From positions 1 to 6,346 of the forward strand of contig JANTGL010000159.1 in the NCBI GenBank assembly GCA_024762915.1: DNA of 6,346 nucleotides, read 5' to 3'. This DNA comes from Bacteroidales bacterium. Lineage in GTDB: Bacteria > Bacteroidota > Bacteroidia > Bacteroidales > JAADGE01. The translations under genes were made by a program, and so were the position numbers. Below the pieces are notes generated by a model. That model ran no database searches. It saw only the letters and a list, made by a program, of their open reading frames with translations, and was not told where the DNA came from. This document shows positions 1 through 4,322 of this stretch, piece by piece. Position 1 is the first letter of the stretch. The number at the start of each line of letters is the position of its first letter.

Positions 1-688
1 CATATACATTAATAGTTCCAAAATCAGCAGTGTTTAAATTGCTTGGTACTTTATCTGGCGTAATTTCTGCAATTGGCCATATGGCATTATTTCCAAAGTC
101 AGATGCTGTAAAAGTATTTGTGTTATTTGAATCGTGACTAAAAGTATATAGCGTATTTCCGTAACTATCTACAATATAACCTGTTTCACCAATACCCGGT
201 GTATAATCACTTAAATAATCAACTCCATCATGGCCTGTTAGTTGATTAAAAACAAACATAACACTATAATCAGGTTTGGCAATAAACCAATCTCCATTTA
301 CAGCATCTCCAAATGTGTCTCCTGAATTAACATCTGAAACATAATAATACAAAGGCCATCCTTTATAAGTTGTTTGCTTAGCCCCATCAGCTCTGGTTAT
401 TGTACCAAAATCTGCAATATCTAAACCATTATCAATGGTGATATTTGCATCGTAAAAGATGGGCCAGTTATTTAAACAACCATCAACACAAGCTGAAGAT
501 CCATTTGAATCATCGGAAAAAAAGTATAAAGACATTCCGTCTTTATCTGCTAAAATTTTTCCGTGTGTTACATTTTCTAAAAGTTGTACTTTGTTTGGAG
601 TTGGAACTGGAGTTGGATCATCCTTTTTACAACTCTGAAAACTTAATCCTGTTGCTACTATGAGCAATAATAATAAACTCTTTTTCAT
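1..688 (-). CDS. COG4315-type repeat lipoprotein, C-terminus beyond window edge
   Basis: The frame is open from an ATG at 688-686 to the left edge, giving 229 residues without a stop. Residues 1-19 form a short signal peptide (MKKSLLLLLIVATGLSFQS) ending at the lipidated Cys20. The residues after it, KKDD, fit the K-(D/E)2 surface-export signal known from Bacteroidota lipoproteins, so I infer an outer-membrane, outward-facing protein. A low-complexity PTPVPTP linker (25-31) follows. Residues 43-79 match the Lipoprotein_15 (PF03640) pattern: G-K-I-L-A-D, G-M-S-L-Y-F-F, C67-x3-C71, then WP at 75-76. Residues 93-147 are the companion half: DFGTITRADG, QTTYKGWPLYYY, then W134 and AKPDYSVMF. A second copy of the first half starts near 168 (GYIVDS, GNTLYTFSHDS, IWP at 203-205) and a second DFGTI lies at 222-226, where the window cuts it. 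The function of this family is not established; binding or redox roles are only guesses. Gene identity as this family is fairly sure, start codon likely. Confidence 0.85.
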   Translation of the reverse strand, partial: MKKSLLLLLIVATGLSFQSCKKDDPTPVPTPNKVQLLENVTHGKILADKDGMSLYFFSDDSNGSSACVDGCLNNWPIFYDANITIDNGLDIADFGTITRADGAKQTTYKGWPLYYYVSDVNSGDTFGDAVNGDWFIAKPDYSVMFVFNQLTGHDGVDYLSDYTPGIGETGYIVDSYGNTLYTFSHDSNNTNTFTASDFGNNAIWPIAEITPDKVPSNLNTADFGTINVY

Positions 689-771
689 AATTTACTTTTT
701 TTTTAATAATTATTTTATGCTGCAAATAACTTAATCAAGAAGCATTTTATAAAAGAAATGTTACTGAATAA

Positions 772-801
772 ACCATTTTTATACCTGAAATGACCATTTT
801 T
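772..801. promoter_or_regulatory. Tandem 21-bp-period repeat, candidate LytTR-type regulator site
   Basis: ACCATTTTTATAcCT begins at 772 and ACCATTTTTATAtCT at 793, identical at 14 of 15 positions. The 9-bp cores ACCATTTTT (772-780 and 793-801) are separated by exactly 12 bp, so they lie on the same face of the helix two turns apart. LytTR-domain response regulators bind two direct 9-bp repeats of the form [TA][AC][CA]GTTN[AT][TG] with 12-13 bp between them. Each core here matches that at 8 of 9 positions, with A in place of G. The array ends 84 bp upstream of the lipoprotein start and 306 bp upstream of the MgtC-like start, but its orientation points toward the latter, so the target gene is uncertain. 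No regulator gene is visible in the window. Confidence 0.4.
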
Positions 802-851
802 ATATCTAAAAAAACTAATTAAAAAATATAGATAGCATTTGCTAACAAAAA

Positions 852-958
852 AATATACTTAATGCCGGAAAATTGCGTGTATCAAAGTTGGTTTTGTATT
901 TGCAAAGTAATTGCTACCCTGAAAAATTATTGTATTTTTAACCCGCACTAAGTATATT
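852..958. repeat. 107-bp segment bounded by 17-bp inverted repeats
   Basis: The left arm AATATACTTAATGCCGG (852-868) and the right arm CCCGCACTAAGTATATT (942-958) are reverse complements at 15 of 17 positions, with 73 bp between. The middle has no coding potential. The arrangement resembles a small non-autonomous element or interspersed repeat with terminal inverted repeats, or a long-range stem in a leader RNA. I see no clear target-site duplication, and one copy alone cannot show mobility. Confidence 0.4.
873..902 (+). promoter_or_regulatory. Promoter-like sequence inside the inverted-repeat segment
   Basis: TTG at 873-875 is followed after exactly 19 bp by TGTATTTG at 895-902. This fits the Bacteroidota -33 TTG and -7 TAnnTTTG layout with one mismatch in the -7 box (G for A). 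It would start a rightward transcript near 909, about 200 nt before the MgtC-like start, giving either a long leader or a short separate RNA. In AT-rich DNA such matches arise easily by chance, so this is tentative. Confidence 0.25.
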
Positions 959-1059
959 CAAATCGTTCATTCACAAATAAACCCGAAATCAAAAATAAAC
1001 GAAATCAGTATCATCCGAAAAACAATTCCCCGGCTTTTAAGCAATTTTAATAATTCGTT

Positions 1060-1089
1060 TTCCTTTTCTCAAAAAAAATCGTAACTTTC
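1060..1089 (+). promoter_or_regulatory. Likely promoter of the MgtC-like gene
   Basis: TAACTTTC at 1082-1089 matches the Bacteroidota -7 box TAnnTTTG at all defined positions but the last, and TTC at 1060-1062 sits 19 bp upstream in place of the -33 TTG. Transcription would begin near 1096, leaving a leader of roughly ten bases before the ATG. That short leader, and the lack of a Shine-Dalgarno motif (GCAGAAAT precedes the ATG), are usual for this phylum. Confidence 0.45.
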
Positions 1090-1106
1090 GATAAAATTGC
1101 AGAAAT

Positions 1107-2378
1107 ATGAGTTTTTTAGAACAAATTCCTCCGGATTTCATCAATTTTACCGGTGTTTTTATTTTTTCCCTGCTTATAGGTTTGGAGCAACGCATTCATC
1201 ATGCGGAAGATGATAAGCATCAATTGTTCGGTACGGACAGAACCTTTACCTTAATCGGTATTTTGGGTTTTATTCTGTATATTATTTCTCCGAAAACTTT
1301 AGTTCCTTTTTTAGTCGGCGGAGGCAGTCTTTTTATCCTTTTAACGGTTTCATACTATCTGAAAATAAAAGTTACGGGCGAATTCGGTTTAACAACGGTC
1401 ATTATTGCCATGATAACCTATACTTTGGCACCTTTGGTGTATTTGCACAGCAAAGTATTGGTTTTGTTAATTTTTATAAGCATTGTTATCCTTACCGAAA
1501 TTAAAAAAGATTTAAAGCGACTGGCAAAAAAGTTCGGTCACGACGAGTTTTTAACTTTTTCGAAATTTATCGTTTTAGCCGGAATTATTTTGCCTTTGTT
1601 ACCTGATAAACCGATTTCGGAAACCGTAAATTTATCCTTATACAATATTTGGATGGCCATTGTCGCCGTTTCGGCAATTTCATACATCAGCTATATTTTA
1701 AAGAAATTTGTTTTTCCGAATTCCGGATTGTTGCTTACGGCAATTCTCGGCGGATTATACAGCAGCACGGCAACAACCATTATTCTGGCAAAAAAAAGCA
1801 AAGAAGAAACATCACCGTTTAAAGTCGGTGCGGCAATTATTGTAGCAACCTCAATGATGTATTTGCGTTTGGAACTTTTGGCATTTATTTTCAGTCCGCC
1901 TATTGCCATAAAATTAGCCCCTTATTTCGGGATATTAATTCTTGTAACGGCATTTATCACCTATGTATTTTATAAACGAAAAAGTGAAGCCGAAGTCAAT
2001 ATAAAACAGGATGAGGAACATAAAAATCCTTTGGAATTTAAAACGGCTCTTATTTTCGGATTGTTGTTTGCTTTTTTCTCAGTTTTAACTGATTATGTCG
2101 TAAAACATTACGGAGATTCGGGAATTAATATTTTATCGCTGATAGTGGGTGTCACCGATATTGATCCGTTTGTTCTGAATTTATTTCAAAACGGTTTAAA
2201 TTCGTTAACGCTTGAATTAATAGTAAGAGCCGTATTGCTGGCAACGGCAAGTAATAATATTTTAAAAATGATTTACGCATTAATACTCGGCGGAAAATCA
2301 ATACGAAAACCGGTTTTAATCGGATTTCTGATTACGATTATTGTAAGTTTTGCTGCTGTGGGTGTTACGTTTATTTAG
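1107..2378 (+). CDS. MgtC/SapB-DUF4010 family membrane protein
   Basis: This 423-residue protein is strongly hydrophobic, with about a dozen likely membrane segments, and belongs to the COG3174 type in which an MgtC-like N-terminal domain is joined to DUF4010. The MgtC part occupies about residues 10-135: SLLIGLEQR (21-29) corresponds to the family's LLIGLERE motif and GTDRTF (42-47) to its G-x-RT motif. The DUF4010 part spans about 180-395, with LGGLYSSTATT (214-224), MMYLRLEL (250-257), NPLEFKTAL (307-315), GVTDIDPF (348-355) and ASNN (381-384). A charged loop at about 289-306 separates two membrane halves. Length is normal for the family, and it is complete. MgtC itself modulates F1Fo ATP synthase and low-magnesium or acid survival in pathogens; the substrate or partner of the DUF4010 fusion is not known to me, so transport is only an inference. 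The ATG at 1107 is favoured because the promoter-like box lies just upstream. It appears to be transcribed alone. Confidence 0.85.
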   Translation: MSFLEQIPPDFINFTGVFIFSLLIGLEQRIHHAEDDKHQLFGTDRTFTLIGILGFILYIISPKTLVPFLVGGGSLFILLTVSYYLKIKVTGEFGLTTVIIAMITYTLAPLVYLHSKVLVLLIFISIVILTEIKKDLKRLAKKFGHDEFLTFSKFIVLAGIILPLLPDKPISETVNLSLYNIWMAIVAVSAISYISYILKKFVFPNSGLLLTAILGGLYSSTATTIILAKKSKEETSPFKVGAAIIVATSMMYLRLELLAFIFSPPIAIKLAPYFGILILVTAFITYVFYKRKSEAEVNIKQDEEHKNPLEFKTALIFGLLFAFFSVLTDYVVKHYGDSGINILSLIVGVTDIDPFVLNLFQNGLNSLTLELIVRAVLLATASNNILKMIYALILGGKSIRKPVLIGFLITIIVSFAAVGVTFI

Positions 2379-2397
2379 GATATAATGCATCGTGTCT
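2378..2397 (+). repeat. Degenerate CGTGTCTC hairpin directly after the MgtC-like gene
   Basis: Around the centre ATGCAT (2385-2390), the bases GGATAT (2378-2383) can pair with GTGTCT (2392-2397) if G-U pairs are allowed, with one A-C mismatch in between. The stem is therefore available to the plus-strand RNA but poor in DNA or in the opposite RNA. It starts at the last base of the stop codon. No T-run follows, so a classical rho-independent terminator is not supported; it could still protect or end the transcript. A related CGTGTCTC hairpin follows the TrmO gene. Confidence 0.3.
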
Positions 2398-2548
2398 CTA
2401 TACATTGTGGCACAATTATATATTCTAACCGGATTTTTTCAATAAATTAATACCTTAAATTTCAGAAATATTTTATAAACAAAATTGATAAATCGTATCA
2501 TTCTGAAATATTATGTTAAGAAAATTAGATTTCTTTATCATATTAAAT

Positions 2549-2556
2549 TATATTTG
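2549..2556 (+). promoter_or_regulatory. Bacteroidota -7 box of the Fic gene
   Basis: TATATTTG is a perfect match to TAnnTTTG and ends 27 bp before the ATG at 2584. No TTG is found at the usual 19-21 bp upstream, so the -33 contact is weak or replaced by an activator. The predicted start of transcription, near 2562, falls inside the palindrome that begins at the last base of this box. Confidence 0.5.
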
Positions 2557-2580
2557 TAAAGAAAATTAGAAAATCTTTAC
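2556..2580 (+). promoter_or_regulatory. Palindrome overlapping the Fic transcription start, candidate operator
   Basis: GTAAAGA (2556-2562) and TCTTTAC (2574-2580) are perfect 7-bp inverted repeats with 11 bp between them, ending three bases before the start codon. A looser relative lies one repeat unit upstream: AAGAAA (2518-2523) with TTTCTT (2530-2535). A dimeric repressor bound here would cover the transcription start. The Fic protein itself ends in a winged helix and could be the one that binds, which is an inference. As RNA, the stem could instead mask translation initiation. Confidence 0.35.
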
Positions 2581-2583
2581 ATA

Positions 2584-3657
2584 ATGATGTTTGATGAATT
2601 AAAAAGATTGCCGTTAAAAATAGAAATTGAAACAAAAAAAGTTCTTAAAAAATTAGTTTCGACACATAGAGTATTAGCAGAATTAAAAGGAATTTCTTCA
2701 AGTATTCCTAATAAAAATATTTTAATTAACACATTAGGATTGCAAGAAGCAAAAGACAGTTCTGCAATTGAGAATAAAATCACAACTCACGATGAAATTT
2801 ATAAATCTTCTCTAAATCTTGACGGATTTAAATCGTTAAATGCAAAAGAGGTTCAAAATTATATTTCAGCACTTAAAAAAGGATTTCAGTTAATTTCCGA
2901 TATTCAGATTTTAAAAAACAATGACATCATTGAAATACAATCTGAATTAGAAAAAAATAAGGCCGGATTTAGAAAAGTTCCGGGAACTGCACTTAAAAAT
3001 GCAATAACGGGTGAAACAGTTTATACACCGCCGCAGAATTTTGAAACAATATCAGACTTAATGAGTAATCTTGAATTGTTTATAAATGACAACAGTTTGT
3101 CTGATTGTGATGCTTTAACCAAAATGGCTGTAATTCATTATCAATTTGAAAGTATTCATCCTTTTTATGACGGTAACGGAAGAACCGGCAGAATAATTAA
3201 TGTGTTATACCTTGTAATGAACGGTTTATTGGATTTACCGATATTATATTTAAGTCGTTATATAATTAAGACTAAGGGTATGTATTATAATTTTTTACAA
3301 GATGTAAGAGATTTTGGAAAATGGGAAGAATGGATTCTGTATATGCTTGAAGCAATAGAACAAACATCTGAAGAAACAATAATTTTAATAGGAAAAATCA
3401 AAGATTTGATGTTTGAATATAAGTATTTGTTAAGAGATAATTATAAATTTTACAGCCAAGATTTATTGAATAATTTGTTCAAACATCCGTATACAAAGAT
3501 AGAATTTATTGAAAAGGATCTGGGTGTTTCAAGAATTACGGCATCAAAATATTTAAATAAGTTAGCAAATGACGGATTATTAAGAAAGGAGAAATTAGGA
3601 ACAGGAAATTATTATATAAATGAACGACTGATGAAAATATTAACTTTGAAAGAATAG
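2584..3657 (+). CDS. Fic-family predicted AMP transferase with C-terminal winged helix
   Basis: The 357-residue protein has the usual three-part layout of Fic proteins in Bacteroides and Shewanella. Residues 5-85 form the Fic N-terminal region and contain S59-x3-E63-N64, the [ST]xxxE[GN] inhibitory motif, placed before the core as in class II enzymes; the Glu normally blocks ATP binding. The flap that docks target proteins is around 129-151 (FRKVPGTA through VYTPPQ). The catalytic motif HPFYDGNGRTGR is intact at 192-203, with His192 as the base, Asp196 for the metal and Gly/Arg residues for the phosphates. Such motifs normally transfer AMP from ATP to a Ser, Thr or Tyr hydroxyl; the target here is unknown. 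Residues 303-350 form a winged helix (FIEKDLGVSRITASKYLNKLANDGLLRKEKLG), pointing to DNA binding or self-regulation. Two ATGs are adjacent (2584, 2587); the first is taken. No antitoxin gene sits beside it, consistent with built-in inhibition. Its G+C appears lower than its neighbours. Confidence 0.92.
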   Translation: MMFDELKRLPLKIEIETKKVLKKLVSTHRVLAELKGISSSIPNKNILINTLGLQEAKDSSAIENKITTHDEIYKSSLNLDGFKSLNAKEVQNYISALKKGFQLISDIQILKNNDIIEIQSELEKNKAGFRKVPGTALKNAITGETVYTPPQNFETISDLMSNLELFINDNSLSDCDALTKMAVIHYQFESIHPFYDGNGRTGRIINVLYLVMNGLLDLPILYLSRYIIKTKGMYYNFLQDVRDFGKWEEWILYMLEAIEQTSEETIILIGKIKDLMFEYKYLLRDNYKFYSQDLLNNLFKHPYTKIEFIEKDLGVSRITASKYLNKLANDGLLRKEKLGTGNYYINERLMKILTLKE

Positions 3658-3710
3658 TTATTTTGTTTAAAAATTATGAAATTTTATTAATAAATTAATG
3701 TCTCAAAATA

Positions 3711-3718
3711 TAGCTTTG
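3711..3718 (+). promoter_or_regulatory. Bacteroidota -7 box of the TrmO gene
   Basis: TAGCTTTG matches TAnnTTTG perfectly and ends 20 bp before the ATG at 3739, placing the transcription start near 3725. The expected -33 TTG is not seen. Together with the 81-bp gap after the Fic stop codon, this suggests the TrmO gene is transcribed from its own promoter and is not simply the second gene of a Fic operon. Confidence 0.45.
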
Positions 3719-3738
3719 ACTAATAAATTACTGAAAGA

Positions 3739-4224
3739 ATGAACAAAATCAATTATCAACCGATTGGAATAATCCGTTCTCCGTTTAAAGAACCAAAAGG
3801 AACACCGATACAACCGACGGCTTCCGTCGATAATGAAGGACGTGTTGAATTATTTCCCGAATTTACGGACGGTTTACAAGATTTAGAATATTTTTCCCAT
3901 ATTTTTCTGATTTATCATTTTCATTTATCAAAAAAAGCACCTTTAAAACTTAAACCGTTTATGGATGATAAGGAACACGGTATCTTTTCAATTCGAGCAC
4001 CGAGCAGACCGAACCCGATAGGTATTTCAATTGTTCGTATCGACAAAATAGAAGATAATATCATTTATATTAAAGATATTGACATCTTAGACGGCACACC
4101 ACTTTTAGATATAAAACCCTATGTTGCAGAGTTTGATATTCGTCATGTTACCAAAAACGGATGGTTGAGGCAAAATGTACATAAACTCGGCAATACAAAA
4201 GATGATGAACGATTTATTAAATAA
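3739..4224 (+). CDS. trmO: TrmO (TsaA) tRNA adenine-N6 methyltransferase
   Basis: TrmO uses S-adenosylmethionine to methylate N6 of the t6A nucleoside at position 37 of certain tRNAs (giving m6t6A), next to the anticodon, which improves decoding of ACY codons in E. coli. The 161-residue protein is a clear match along its length: YQPIGIIRSPF (6-16) opens the beta-barrel domain, GRVELFPEFTDGLQDLEYFSHIFLIY (34-59) follows, RAPSRPNPIG (86-95) is the conserved SAM-site loop, and LDGTPLLDIKPY (117-128) is the family's second signature. It consists of the N-terminal methyltransferase domain only; the E. coli protein is longer, about 235 residues, because of an extra C-terminal domain. Single-domain forms are common, so this is not a truncation. 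The ATG at 3739 fits the motif start and the upstream -7 box. It is convergent with the HerA-like gene. Some annotations call this family VirR/TsaA. Confidence 0.92.
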   Translation: MNKINYQPIGIIRSPFKEPKGTPIQPTASVDNEGRVELFPEFTDGLQDLEYFSHIFLIYHFHLSKKAPLKLKPFMDDKEHGIFSIRAPSRPNPIGISIVRIDKIEDNIIYIKDIDILDGTPLLDIKPYVAEFDIRHVTKNGWLRQNVHKLGNTKDDERFIK

Positions 4225-4230
4225 TCCGCA

Positions 4231-4251
4231 GAGATACGTTGAGCGTGTCTC
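4231..4251 (+). repeat. CGTGTCTC hairpin after the TrmO gene
   Basis: GAGATACG (4231-4238) pairs with CGTGTCTC (4244-4251) over eight base pairs, one of them a T-G pair, around the loop TTGAG. It begins seven bases after the TrmO stop codon. There is no T-run after it on either strand, so it is not a classical intrinsic terminator, but it is the strongest hairpin in the convergent spacer and may mark the transcript end. It shares CGTGTCTC with the element after the MgtC-like gene. Confidence 0.45.
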
Positions 4252-4286
4252 ATATCAATAAAAATAACAGAAACAGTATACAAGTC

Positions 4287-4307
4287 ATTCTGAATTTATT
4301 TCAGAAT
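4287..4307. repeat. Short palindromic repeat ATTCTGAA-N5-TTCAGAAT
   Basis: ATTCTGAA (4287-4294) and TTCAGAAT (4300-4307) are perfect inverted repeats around TTTAT, within GTCATTCTGAATTTATTTCA and the following GAATCTC. From memory, near-identical GTCATTCTGAAnnnnnTTCAGAATCTC strings are scattered between genes in many Bacteroidota genomes; I could not verify this here. It lies 15 bases past the HerA-like stop codon, in the convergent spacer, where it could form a hairpin in either transcript. Confidence 0.55.
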
Positions 4308-4322
4308 CTCAACAACCAAAAT

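Larger units (their letters stand above)
689..1106. other. Divergent intergenic region without a gene
   Basis: This 418-bp region separates the leftward lipoprotein gene from the rightward MgtC-like gene. I find no credible reading frame, tRNA or rRNA in it. It contains, in order, an A/T-rich leader just before the lipoprotein start, two copies of ACCATTTTTATA 21 bp apart, a small palindrome TAGCA-TT-TGCTA (833-844), a 107-bp segment bounded by inverted repeats (852-958), and an A-rich stretch leading into the MgtC-like promoter. It is long for a Bacteroidota divergent spacer and probably holds the control sites of both genes. Confidence 0.75.
2461..2580 (+). repeat. Imperfect 40-41-bp repeats upstream of the Fic gene
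   Basis: Three adjoining units of about 40 bp fill the region before the Fic gene. TTCAGAAATATT at 2461 recurs as TTCTGAAATATT at 2501 (11 of 12), and AAAATT and TATCA recur at the same 40-bp offset. AAGAAAATTAGA at 2518-2529 recurs exactly at 2559-2570, a 41-bp offset, and both copies are followed within a few bases by TCTTTA. The first and third units resemble each other only weakly. Most of this is A and T, so part of the similarity may be compositional, but the exact 12-bp repeat plus the following TCTTTA is unlikely to be chance. Confidence 0.4.

Noticed and set aside
445..663. A 72-codon plus-strand open frame overlapping the lipoprotein gene.
   Set aside because: It is antisense to a gene with a signal peptide and recognisable repeats, and its composition looks non-protein-like.
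723..730. GTTATTTG on the minus strand as the -7 box of the lipoprotein gene.
   Set aside because: It keeps only the TTTG half of TAnnTTTG and has no TTG at the proper distance, so I do not list it as a promoter.
1691..1909. A 72-codon minus-strand open frame inside the MgtC-like gene.
   Set aside because: It is a shadow of a conserved membrane-protein gene.
3675..3700. A/T-rich near-palindrome after the Fic gene as a terminator.
   Set aside because: The possible stem is all A-T with an unpaired base and no T-run, expected by chance in such DNA.
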